From CAWACP01 sp963832965 (GTDB lineage Bacteria > Acidobacteriota > Terriglobia > Bryobacterales > Bryobacteraceae), in the NCBI GenBank assembly GCA_963832965.1, contig CAWHVW010000003.1:186001-250000 (forward strand): DNA of 64,000 nt, given 5' to 3'. The notes beneath the pieces were generated by a model, which saw nothing but the letters and a program-made list of their open reading frames with translations, was not told the origin of the DNA and made no database searches. The translations under genes and the position numbers were made by a program. Within the stretch, counting starts at the first letter, position 1. The number at the start of each line of letters is the position of its first letter. Shown here piece after piece: positions 32,139-40,774 of the stretch.

Positions 32139-33806
32139 CTAGCCAACGATCCCCTTCCCTTCGCGGAGCGTAATGTACCGGTTGAGCGGCACCGAAGTGA
32201 ACCGGTCCACGCGCCTGGAGGGTAGCGGCCATCGGATTTCGACGAAATCCAGCTTCTTCGCCTGACCTATACCCAACACGACGCGTGGATCGTGCGCTGA
32301 CAGATAGCTTCCGCCTCCCACTTTGAGCTGGCTCCTAGTGACTCCCCCGAACCCCCACGTAACACGCGCGCCCACGGCGTCGATGTTCGCCGTGGTCCCA
32401 ATCAGACGCAGCCCGAGCCAGTTGTTCCGCGCCCCCACCTGGTTGTGCAGCAGCAGCGGCGCCGCTCCGCTGTTGTTGATCAATACGTCCACTGCGCCGT
32501 CGTTGTCGTAGTCGCCGATGGCCATTCCCCGCGCGGGCCAGTGGCGGCTGAAGGCGGGACCGGCCTGGCTGCTGACGTTGGTCCATTTCTTTCCATCGTT
32601 GTGATACAGGAGCGGCGGCTCGGCCCAAGTTACATTCTTCAGAAGCTCGTCCACCATATCGTTGGGGTGCCCATTGGCGAGGAACAAGTCGACCGTGCCG
32701 TCGTTATCGTAATCAAAGAACTTCAGCCCCCAGCCGCTTAGATAAAAGGTGTCTTTGCCGATTCCGGTTTCGTCCCCTCTATCCGAAAAAGTCTCGCTGC
32801 CGTCATTGTGATAGATTGCGAAACGCTCGCTGTCGATATTGGCGACGAATAAATCCTGCAGGCCGTCGTTGTCATAATCGGCGGAATCCACGCCCATTCC
32901 CGAGCGCGCCCGCCCGTCGGAATTGTAGGCTACGCCCGCGGAAATGCCGATCTCTTCGAACCTCCCGCCGCCACGATTCGCATATAGGTAATTGGGCACG
33001 GTGTCGTTGGTGACGAACAGGTCCATCAGACCGTCGTTATTGATATCGGTTGCCACCACTCCGTGCGCCTTGCCGGGGTTCTTGCCGATGTCCGTCAAAT
33101 GACCCGTCTCGGTGAAGGTGCCATCTCCGTTGTTGTGATACAGCACACTCAGGCGCGGCTCGAAAATGGTCGGCGTGCAATAGGAGTACTTGTGTTGCTC
33201 GTCGCTGCCACACGTCTTTGGATGAGGCCCGCTGTAATCGACGAAACCGCATACAAATAGATCCAGCTTCCCGTCGTTGTCATAGTCGAACCAGACCGCA
33301 GACGTCGACCAGCCCCCTTTCGCGACACCGGCCTGGCTGGTCACATCGGTGAACGTACCGTCGCCGTTATTGCGGTAGAGCGCGTTGTCACCGTAGCAGG
33401 TGAAGTAGAGGTCCGGATATCCGTCACCATTGAAATCGCCTACCGCCACGCCTTCGCCCCAGCGGGCGGCCTCCAGCCCCGCCTTCTTAGTGACGTCGGT
33501 GAATGTGCCATTCCGGTTGTTCCTGTACAAGGCGTTGTGCGGTGAATTGGTTGGATGGTGGAAAGCGCTGGGGCCCGTGTTGATCAGCAGGATGTCCATC
33601 CAGCCATCGTTGTCGTAATCGAGAAAGGCGCAACCGGAGCACATGGCTTCCGGAAGCCAGCGCTCCACGGACTTGCCGTTGTCGTGAACCCACGTAATGC
33701 CGCTTTTCTGCGCGGTTACGATTTCGAAAATGGCAAAGCCGGGCGCGGGCTGCGCGAATGCAGTCGCTCCGAGCGCGGCGAGAAGTTCACGGCGGGAAAG
33801 GTGCAT
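32139..33806 (-). CDS. exported CRTAC1-family protein (VCBS repeats plus ASPIC/UnbV), copy 2
   Basis: The protein has 555 residues. The N-terminus MHLSRRELLAALGATAFA resembles a twin-arginine signal, unlike the Sec-type signals of copies 1 and 3. The propeller repeats include LDYDNDGWMDILLINTG, GDFNGDGYPDLYFTCYG, FDYDNDGKLDLFVCGF and GDYDNDGAVDVLINNSG. The C-terminal ASPIC/UnbV part has GARVTWGFGGVTRSQLKVGGGSY and VEIRWPLPSRRVD. If exported through Tat, this member may fold before export. Divergent from the TPR gene at 33893 (86-base gap). Confidence 0.9.
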   Translation of the reverse strand: MHLSRRELLAALGATAFAQPAPGFAIFEIVTAQKSGITWVHDNGKSVERWLPEAMCSGCAFLDYDNDGWMDILLINTGPSAFHHPTNSPHNALYRNNRNGTFTDVTKKAGLEAARWGEGVAVGDFNGDGYPDLYFTCYGDNALYRNNGDGTFTDVTSQAGVAKGGWSTSAVWFDYDNDGKLDLFVCGFVDYSGPHPKTCGSDEQHKYSYCTPTIFEPRLSVLYHNNGDGTFTETGHLTDIGKNPGKAHGVVATDINNDGLMDLFVTNDTVPNYLYANRGGGRFEEIGISAGVAYNSDGRARSGMGVDSADYDNDGLQDLFVANIDSERFAIYHNDGSETFSDRGDETGIGKDTFYLSGWGLKFFDYDNDGTVDLFLANGHPNDMVDELLKNVTWAEPPLLYHNDGKKWTNVSSQAGPAFSRHWPARGMAIGDYDNDGAVDVLINNSGAAPLLLHNQVGARNNWLGLRLIGTTANIDAVGARVTWGFGGVTRSQLKVGGGSYLSAHDPRVVLGIGQAKKLDFVEIRWPLPSRRVDRFTSVPLNRYITLREGKGIVG

Positions 33807-33892
33807 GAGCTTTCCTCATTGTAAGTGGAGGCTGGCGGGCAGCCTGCCGCGGCCTTGCGGGCGATTCTGAAGCTCGCAGGCTATTCTGAAAG

Positions 33893-35026
33893 ATGATGCG
33901 CAGCATCGCGCCCATCATCTTCTTTCTCCTCTTCGGCGCCGCTGCCGCCCAGTCGCCCACGCCTGAGCAACTGTTCCACGACGCTGTGGCGGCGCAGCGG
34001 CGCGGGGACGACGCGGAGGCCGTCAGCAAATATCAGGATCTCATCAAGCTTCGGCCGGACGCAGCCGAGGTACGCGCGAACCTTGGCGCGGCTCTTGCGC
34101 ACATGGGGCGGTTTGACGAAGCCATCGTGCAGTACCGGGCGGCTTTGGTCCGGCTTCCCGGCAATACCGGCTTGCGCCTGAATCTTGCCCTCGCTTACTA
34201 CAAGAAGGGCGACATGCCTGGCGCGGCCGGAGAGCTGAAGCCCCTCCATGAAGCCAATCCCGACGATGTGCGCATCGCCACGCTGTTGGGCGAGTGCTAC
34301 TCGCGCCAGGGGCATGACGGAGACGCCATCGCGGTGCTGGCCCCTCTCGAAGAAGCCCATCCCGACGATCTCGATCTCGCGTGGGCGCTCGGGCTGGCAC
34401 TGATCCATGCGGGACGCGCGGCCGATGGCCTTGTTCGAGTAGAAAAGGTTGCCGAGGGGCGGGACAGCGCGGAGGCCTGGCTGCTGGCCGGCAACACCGC
34501 TTTTCATCTGAACTACTTCGAACGAGCGAAAAAGTACGCCGATGCCGCCGCGCGGGTCAATCCACGTCTCCCCGGCCTGTACACGCTGCAGGGCCAGGTA
34601 CTGCAGGACCTGGGCGACAACGAGGGCGCCATTGCGGCCTTACGCAAGGCCGTCGCAGCCGACGACAAGGACTTCGATGCGCATCTGAATTTGGGGGCCG
34701 TACTGAACCTGGAGCGAGACATGGACGGCGCGAAGCAGCACGTGGAGCGGGCCCTTCAGCTTCGCCCGTCATCTCCTCTGGCACGGTTCGAGATGGCGCG
34801 AGTGGAGCGCGCCGAGGGCCAGTTGGACGCCGCCGTGCGGGACATGGAGACGGTGGAGCGCGGCAACCCGGACTGGCTGCAGCTCCACGTGGAGCTTGCG
34901 GCGCTGTATTATCGCGTCCACAGGCCCAACGATGGCGCAAAGGAGCGGGCCATCGTGGACCGCCTTACCGCCGAACAGCAGGAGAAAGGCGCAATGACGC
35001 CGAGCGCCGGGGCTCCTTCACATTGA
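33893..35026 (+). CDS. exported TPR-repeat protein, partner of CRTAC1 copy 3
   Basis: The protein has 377 residues with a signal peptide (MMRSIAPIIFFLLFGAAAAQ). TPR units run through the chain, beginning TPEQLFHDAVAAQRRGDDAEAVSKYQDLIKLRPDAAEVRANLGAALAHMGRFDEAI, nearly parallel to the gene at 30992. The 3' end overlaps the convergent CRTAC1 gene by 62 bases, so about 20 codons of each are read on both strands. Confidence 0.87.
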   Translation: MMRSIAPIIFFLLFGAAAAQSPTPEQLFHDAVAAQRRGDDAEAVSKYQDLIKLRPDAAEVRANLGAALAHMGRFDEAIVQYRAALVRLPGNTGLRLNLALAYYKKGDMPGAAGELKPLHEANPDDVRIATLLGECYSRQGHDGDAIAVLAPLEEAHPDDLDLAWALGLALIHAGRAADGLVRVEKVAEGRDSAEAWLLAGNTAFHLNYFERAKKYADAAARVNPRLPGLYTLQGQVLQDLGDNEGAIAALRKAVAADDKDFDAHLNLGAVLNLERDMDGAKQHVERALQLRPSSPLARFEMARVERAEGQLDAAVRDMETVERGNPDWLQLHVELAALYYRVHRPNDGAKERAIVDRLTAEQQEKGAMTPSAGAPSH

Positions 35027-36668
35027 GAACGTGATCGGCGGGCTCATTCGAGAGAGTCTGGACGATACCCGACGGCCAGTGGATCTCGATGGATTCGGCT
35101 TTGGTATCCGCACCCAACCCGAAGTGTACCGGGCCATAACTCGACGATGCGTACCCGACACTGCTGGTCATGTGATTGTATTGGGCGCCGGTCCTGGTGA
35201 CCAGCTTGATCCGCGCGCCGATACCATCACGGTTGCTTTCGGTGCCCTCCAGGGCGATGTCCAGCCAGTGGCCGGCCCCTTCGCTGCGGTTCATCCAGAT
35301 CTCGGCGTCCGCCTGAAGGCCAGTGACAACCACGTCCACTCGCCCATCTCCGTCCAGATCGCCGAAAGCGCAGCCACGGTGACGGACTGGCGGCGCCGCG
35401 TCAAAGCCAGCCTCTCCGGTGAGCGCCTGCCACTTGCCACCCGCGCCGAGGTTCCGAAAAACGGTGTTCGGCTGGTCCACAGACTGCCCGGGCATCGCCC
35501 GGGACAGGACGTCTCCACGGCTGACAAACAGGTCCTTCCACCCATCGTTGTCAAAGTCATAGAGCCCCGCACCGAAGCCTGAAAAGGGCAAGCTCAGCGC
35601 GCGCATCCCACTGGGAGTGGTGATTTCCCGAAACTCCTTGCCGGCCATATTCTTAAAGAGTGGAAATGTCTGATTCGCAAGAGCCACAAAGGCAATATCC
35701 GGATGGCCGTCGTTGTCGAAGTCGCGGAAATCCAATCCCATTCCGGAGATCATGTTGCCGTCTTCCGCCAGCGCGACGCCGTTCTGGAATGCGGTCTCTT
35801 CGAATTTGTTGCCCAGATTGTGAAAAAAGAAATTGTAGGAGGCGTCATTGGTGACGAACAGGTCAGGCCGCCCGTCCAAATCATAATCCGCCATCCCGAC
35901 ACCCATCCCCTTGCCGAGGTGCGCGCGAATTCCCCAGTTCTCCGAGACGTCCTCGAACGTTCCGTCCCCTTTGTTGAGAAACAACTGATCGGGCAGGCCC
36001 TTGTACTTCCGCGGATTGCAGTAGTCGCTCGCGCCCTTGTACTCGCAGAGGGGCTCGGTGGCGTAGTCCCATTGCAGATAATTGACGATAAAAAGGTCGA
36101 GCAGACCGTCGTTGTTGACGTCCACCCAGACCGCGGTGATCGCCCATAGAGGTCCGTATTGGGAATCAGGGCGGCTCAGGCCCGCCTTCGCGGTGACGTC
36201 AGTAAATGTTCCGTCGCCATTGTTGCGATAGAGCGTGTTGTGATGGACACCGGCCACGAAGAGGTCCGGGTAGCCATCGTTGTTATAATCACCGACGGCG
36301 ACGCCGTCGTCGAAGCCCGTTCCAGCGACGCCGGCCTTGTCAGTGACGTCGGTGAACACGCCGTTGCCATCGTTGCGGAACAGACGGTTCCGGTATTTGC
36401 GGTCATCCTTTGTCAATGTGGCGAGATTCGCGCCGTTGGTAAAGAAGATGTCCGGGCGCCCGTCTTTGTTGTAGTCGAAGACGGCCACTCCGCCGGCCAT
36501 GGTTGCCGGGACGTGGCGGGCTGTCACCTCGCCGTTCTCCAAATGAAACGGAATCCGGGAGAGGGAAAAGCGGATAGGCGAGTGGGCGGGCGGGCTGGCG
36601 GCACAAAACAAAAGGGATGCGCCGAGCACCGCCGCTGCGGCGAAGGCAGAACCGCGGGTTGTCATCAT
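34965..36668 (-). CDS. exported CRTAC1-family protein (VCBS repeats plus ASPIC/UnbV), copy 3
   Basis: The protein has 567 residues from the first of two adjacent ATG codons (36668); a longer frame would start inside the terminator region upstream. A signal peptide (TTRGSAFAAAAVLGASLLFCAA) precedes propeller repeats such as FDYNKDGRPDIFFTNG, GDYNNDGYPDLFVAGV, ADYDLDGRPDLFVTND and GDLDGDGRVDVVVTGL. The C-terminal GIGARIKLVTRTGAQYNHMTSSVGYASSS and IEIHWPSGIVQTL match copy 1 closely. It lies downstream of the receptor gene on the same strand, but a strong terminator intervenes. Confidence 0.9.
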   Translation of the reverse strand: MMTTRGSAFAAAAVLGASLLFCAASPPAHSPIRFSLSRIPFHLENGEVTARHVPATMAGGVAVFDYNKDGRPDIFFTNGANLATLTKDDRKYRNRLFRNDGNGVFTDVTDKAGVAGTGFDDGVAVGDYNNDGYPDLFVAGVHHNTLYRNNGDGTFTDVTAKAGLSRPDSQYGPLWAITAVWVDVNNDGLLDLFIVNYLQWDYATEPLCEYKGASDYCNPRKYKGLPDQLFLNKGDGTFEDVSENWGIRAHLGKGMGVGMADYDLDGRPDLFVTNDASYNFFFHNLGNKFEETAFQNGVALAEDGNMISGMGLDFRDFDNDGHPDIAFVALANQTFPLFKNMAGKEFREITTPSGMRALSLPFSGFGAGLYDFDNDGWKDLFVSRGDVLSRAMPGQSVDQPNTVFRNLGAGGKWQALTGEAGFDAAPPVRHRGCAFGDLDGDGRVDVVVTGLQADAEIWMNRSEGAGHWLDIALEGTESNRDGIGARIKLVTRTGAQYNHMTSSVGYASSSYGPVHFGLGADTKAESIEIHWPSGIVQTLSNEPADHVLNVKEPRRSASLRLSPAVRR

Positions 36669-36682
36669 GACATTCCGAGCAT

Positions 36683-36711
36683 AAAAAAAGGGGGCGGCTT
36701 TCGCCACCCCC
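36683..36711 (-). terminator. rho-independent terminator of the TonB-receptor gene
   Basis: On the minus strand GGGGGTGGC-GAAA-GCCGCCCCC is followed by a T-rich run (36689-36683). The 9-bp stem has one G-T wobble and a stable GNRA-type loop. It begins 30 bases after the stop of the receptor gene and just before the next CRTAC1 gene. Confidence 0.92.
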
Positions 36712-36740
36712 GTTTCAGTTGCGGTTCCGTGGGAACCGGC

Positions 36741-39700
36741 TTAGAAGTTGTACTTCAAGCTCATCATGATCACGCGCCGGCCAAGCGTATTCAGAGCCTT
36801 TCCATTGGTCTCTGCGTTGATGTTGGTCGTCGACAGCGTGTTGTTGGCATTGTAGTCGAGCTGAAGGTCGGCACCGTTCGCGGTAAGGCTTTCCAGCGGA
36901 TGGTTCAGGAAGTTGTACGCCTGGAACCGGAACTGCAGGTTCTGGTGTTCCTTGAACGCGAAGTTCTTGTACATGGAAAGATCGCTGTTGAAGTACGCAG
37001 GACCCTTGATGTACGGCCAGATGAGGGTTCCCTGCTGGCCCGGGGTAGTTTCCGGAGCGAAGCAGGCAGGATTGAAATACTGGCCCGAACTGAGGCCCGC
37101 GCCCGGGTTGCAGGTTACAACCAAGGTGGGGTTGCCGAGTTGCATGGAAGTGGTACCGAACCACCCCTGCTGACCGTATTGATATCCATCGAAGGTGCTC
37201 GGGAATTCGGCACCCAATTGAACCGTATTCGGTTGAATTGGAGCACCGCTGGAGAACTGGGTGATACCCGACAGTTCCCATCCGTTCACGACGCCACCGA
37301 GGAACATGTTGCCGTGAACCGGACTCGGCAAATTGATTACATACGCAGCGTTGATGATCTGCGAATGGTCAAACCCGAGCACGCCATAATTGTTGGCGAG
37401 GTTAAACGAATCCAACAGCTGGCCCTGGCCGGCCCCGTTGTCGGTTTCGCCGTCGCGGGTGCCCAATGCCTTGCTGAAGGTGTAATTCGTAGTGAATGTA
37501 ACGCGGCCGGTTTGCTTCTGCCACGTCGCGATGAACCCGTTGTAATTGGAATAGCTGCCGTGGGTGACCAGTGTCATCCCGGAGTATTCGCGCAGCGGGT
37601 AGTAATCGAGGCCGGCGTTGAAGCCGGTCGAGTTCGGGTTCTGGACCACGCCGGTAACCGGATCTGGCCCGTAGAAAGCTCCGACGGGGATCTTGTCGAT
37701 ATTCGCCAAGCCGCTGTCAATCAGGAGGTCCTGGCTTCTGTTGCCCGAATACTGGAATTCCGCAACGGAGTTCCACGGGACGCGCTGTGAAACGGTGAAG
37801 TTGTAGGTCTGGGTGTTCGGCGTGCGGTTGTCACCCATTTGGAGGATGCCTCCGACGCTGGTGCCCAAGCCGGCCGGTCCCAGCGCTGTGGTGTACTGGT
37901 TGAACTGCTCCCAGCCCACGCAACAGCCCCAAGTCGTAGAGTTCGACTCCAACCCGAGTGGGTCGTTGAGAGCGCCACCCGAAACGGAGTTATAGGCGAG
38001 CTGGTAGCGATATACGCCGAAACCGCCACGAAGAACCGTTTTGCCGTTGCCGAACAAGTCGTATGCGGCACCGACGCGCGGTTCATAGAAGAACGCCTTC
38101 GACGGGAAGCCGGAGGTGGGAATGCTGGAATTAATGGCATTCCACTGCAGACCGGTATACGCGGGCGCCGTGGGTGACTGCACGTAGGTAGCCGCATCCC
38201 AAACCGCCAGGCCTGGCGTTCCGTTGGGAACCCAGTTGCCCATATGGTCGAAGCGGATACCGTAGGTGAGGGTCAGCCGACGGTTAACCTTCCAGGAATC
38301 CTGGGCGTAGAACGAGTATTGGTAGTACTTCATGTCGTCCGTCGGATAGCCGCTCGCCTGATTGAAATCGGTTACGCGGCCCGTGACGAAATCAGCCAAC
38401 GGATTGCCAGTGCTCGTCGCGCCCCAGTTCTCGAAGCCTGAAGCGCCTTGCGTGGCAAATTGCAGGCCGCCAGCGGTCTGCTGGTTGCGAGCATAGTCCC
38501 AATAGACGCCAGCCTTCATGGTGTGAGTTCCCCACACCTTGCTGATGTTATCGGAAATGTTGGGCGCCTGCGACAACTTGCCGAAGCCTGCCGAGAAGCC
38601 CTTGTCGCCATAGTTATAGGCGGAGAATCCGGCGAAACCTTCCCAGCTGAATACGTTGGGAATCTGAGGCGTACCCACAAACGGGTACAGGCCCACGATG
38701 TTAAATCCCAGTTTGCTGGGATCCACCGCGGCAGGGTTGCCAAGGTTGATCGGATTCAGGAAGGTGGCGTCGGCGAACACGAACTCGTTGGTCAGAGTTG
38801 GGGAGAACACGTGGGTCAGGTTCGAGCTGTACACTTCCGATACCTGATTGGCGTCCTGAGTGGTCGGATAGGGCAGACCACCGGGGAGACTCCACCAAAT
38901 GCTGATGGGGTTCTGGTCGGATTCATCCTGGCGATTCCACGAGAAGAACAGCTTGGTGTTATCGCTGATATTGTAGTCGCCGCGCAGCCGGAGTTCCCAG
39001 CGATTCTGCGGCGGGGCCACCAGGTACTCGAAGTTCGCTCCCTGGGAGTTGGCGGTCGGGTCGGCATTGATTGCCGGGTAGAGCTTATCGTAGATCGCCG
39101 AGTTCGGATCCAGGTCCTGCGCCGGGATCATGCCGCCAGGATAGATGGTGCCGCATCCGCAGTTGCCGCCTAGCGAGGATTCGTCAGAGCCGCCGCGCAA
39201 TGACGCGACGTTCGGACCGAGGCTGGCCAGATAGGATGGGCTGAAGTTGCCGGCCATCATCTGCGGCGTCGGGATGAAGTAACTGTTCAGCGACCCAGCC
39301 TGTTGCTGCCACATGTACTCGAACGCCGAGTAGAAAAACAGCTTGTTGCGATCATGGTTGAAATGCGTGCCCGGAATCAGAACAGGTCCGCCAAAATCGC
39401 CGCCCGGATAATAATAGTGATCCTCGGGCTTGGCGACTCCCTGACTTTTCAGGTAGGAGTCTTCGGCATTCATGATGCCGTTACGCTCGTAAAGGTAGCC
39501 CTGTCCATGGAACTGCGCGCCGCCGCTCTTGCCAATGGCCTGGAAGGTGATCGGGCCCTTGGCGAATTCCGCGCCGAAGGCGGAGGTGAGCATGGTGACC
39601 TCAGCAGTCTGGTCGCTGTTGATATTGGACGTCTGGGTTCCCTGGTTGCCCGGGTCCAGCAGGTTGGCGCCATCCGAAGTCATGGTCATGGAGCCGTTAG

Positions 39701-40337
39701 GCTGTGATCCGTTACCGCTGTAGGCGCCGATGGGACCGGTGTTGCTGGCCGTACCGTGGGTCTGGTCGAAGGGAGAGGTGTTGCTCAGACCGTTGGTGGA
39801 ACCCATGCCCGGCATGATCTTGATCAGCTCGGCGGCGTCGCGGCCGGCCAGAGAGATCTGCGAGATCATCTGCTGATTCAGTGTGGTGCTGATTTGCCCG
39901 GTGTCGGTGGGCACGATGACATCGTTAGCCGCAACAACGGCGACTTCCGATTTGGTGCCGCCCACCTGCAGGACAATGTTCGGAACCGTAACACTGGCGC
40001 CCTGATCGAACTGGATGCCGCGTTCTTCCCAGGTGGTGAAACCCGCCGCCGACACCGTCAAGGTGTAGTTGGCAGGCCGAACCGCCTCGAAGTCGAAGAA
40101 CCCGCTGCCGTTAGAGACCGATTCACGAACGGTCTGCTGGCCTTCGTCCTTCAGAACTACCTTGGCGTCCGGGACGACCGCGCCTGAACTATCAGTGACC
40201 GTTCCGCTCAAGGAACCCGTGGTCACCGCATATACGGGTGATTGACAAAGTATCAGGACTGCGAGACACAGCCCTGCCAGAATTGTGAAATGCCTGAGTC
40301 TTCCCGAAAACGAGTTCGGGAACACTGATTCTTGCAT
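36741..40337 (-). CDS. Oar-like TonB-dependent receptor with N-terminal carboxypeptidase-regulatory domain
   Basis: The protein has 1198 residues from the ATG at 40337 (AGGGG upstream). After a signal helix (FTILAGLCLAVLILCQSPVYA) comes a beta-sandwich (GSLSGTVTDSSGAVVPDAKV to about residue 125), then a plug-like region (AELIKIMPGM, NINSDQTAEVTMLTSAFGAEFAKG) and a long outer-membrane barrel ending in aromatic MMSLKYNF. This is the Oar/SusC-like class that dominates acidobacterial genomes and is thought to take up or display large substrates. No partner lipoprotein or TonB gene is adjacent. A 19-bp tandem repeat lies in its 5' leader, and a terminator follows. Confidence 0.9.
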   Translation of the reverse strand: MQESVFPNSFSGRLRHFTILAGLCLAVLILCQSPVYAVTTGSLSGTVTDSSGAVVPDAKVVLKDEGQQTVRESVSNGSGFFDFEAVRPANYTLTVSAAGFTTWEERGIQFDQGASVTVPNIVLQVGGTKSEVAVVAANDVIVPTDTGQISTTLNQQMISQISLAGRDAAELIKIMPGMGSTNGLSNTSPFDQTHGTASNTGPIGAYSGNGSQPNGSMTMTSDGANLLDPGNQGTQTSNINSDQTAEVTMLTSAFGAEFAKGPITFQAIGKSGGAQFHGQGYLYERNGIMNAEDSYLKSQGVAKPEDHYYYPGGDFGGPVLIPGTHFNHDRNKLFFYSAFEYMWQQQAGSLNSYFIPTPQMMAGNFSPSYLASLGPNVASLRGGSDESSLGGNCGCGTIYPGGMIPAQDLDPNSAIYDKLYPAINADPTANSQGANFEYLVAPPQNRWELRLRGDYNISDNTKLFFSWNRQDESDQNPISIWWSLPGGLPYPTTQDANQVSEVYSSNLTHVFSPTLTNEFVFADATFLNPINLGNPAAVDPSKLGFNIVGLYPFVGTPQIPNVFSWEGFAGFSAYNYGDKGFSAGFGKLSQAPNISDNISKVWGTHTMKAGVYWDYARNQQTAGGLQFATQGASGFENWGATSTGNPLADFVTGRVTDFNQASGYPTDDMKYYQYSFYAQDSWKVNRRLTLTYGIRFDHMGNWVPNGTPGLAVWDAATYVQSPTAPAYTGLQWNAINSSIPTSGFPSKAFFYEPRVGAAYDLFGNGKTVLRGGFGVYRYQLAYNSVSGGALNDPLGLESNSTTWGCCVGWEQFNQYTTALGPAGLGTSVGGILQMGDNRTPNTQTYNFTVSQRVPWNSVAEFQYSGNRSQDLLIDSGLANIDKIPVGAFYGPDPVTGVVQNPNSTGFNAGLDYYPLREYSGMTLVTHGSYSNYNGFIATWQKQTGRVTFTTNYTFSKALGTRDGETDNGAGQGQLLDSFNLANNYGVLGFDHSQIINAAYVINLPSPVHGNMFLGGVVNGWELSGITQFSSGAPIQPNTVQLGAEFPSTFDGYQYGQQGWFGTTSMQLGNPTLVVTCNPGAGLSSGQYFNPACFAPETTPGQQGTLIWPYIKGPAYFNSDLSMYKNFAFKEHQNLQFRFQAYNFLNHPLESLTANGADLQLDYNANNTLSTTNINAETNGKALNTLGRRVIMMSLKYNF

Positions 40338-40351
40338 GATTGACCCCTTTC

Positions 40352-40389
40352 GATGCAGTTGCTTCTGCGGGATGCAGTTGCTTCCGCCG
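40352..40389. repeat. 19-bp tandem repeat in the leader of the TonB-receptor gene
   Basis: GATGCAGTTGCTTCTGCGG (40352-40370) is followed directly by a copy with 17 of 19 bases the same (40371-40389). It lies 15-52 bases upstream of the receptor start, so it would be in the promoter or 5' leader. The remaining gap to 40774 shows no gene; TTTATACTAC near 40601 is a weak promoter-like patch only. Confidence 0.6.
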
Positions 40390-40774
40390 GGCGCGACAGA
40401 TCCTTCGCTTGCAGGGTCTGCCGTACATGGCGCTTGATGATGGACCAGCATAGTCTTCAAACCGCGGGGCTTACTACGATTCGGTTCCTACGGGAATCGG
40501 ACCAGCCGTCCCATCAGGAGCTGTGGAATCGCACAGTTCGCTACACACCAAGGCATGCGGCGATCTGATACGTCTATAGCTGCTTCTGCCCCTTAGTGTG
40601 TTTATACTACTCTTCGAGGCGGCTTCATGGAAGTGAAATCAAGCGTTAAATCGCGTATTATCTGATGTAACTTGTTGCCTGCTCAGGTGCGTACGGACGC
40701 TGGCAGGGCCGCCGAGCCAGTACTTTCCAGGTATCGGCGCGGTAACATTCCGGTGGATCTACTGTAACCTGAAG

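Noticed and set aside
36159..37790. A 543-codon plus-strand frame.
   Set aside because: It overlaps the CRTAC1 gene, the terminator and the TonB receptor, all well supported on the minus strand.
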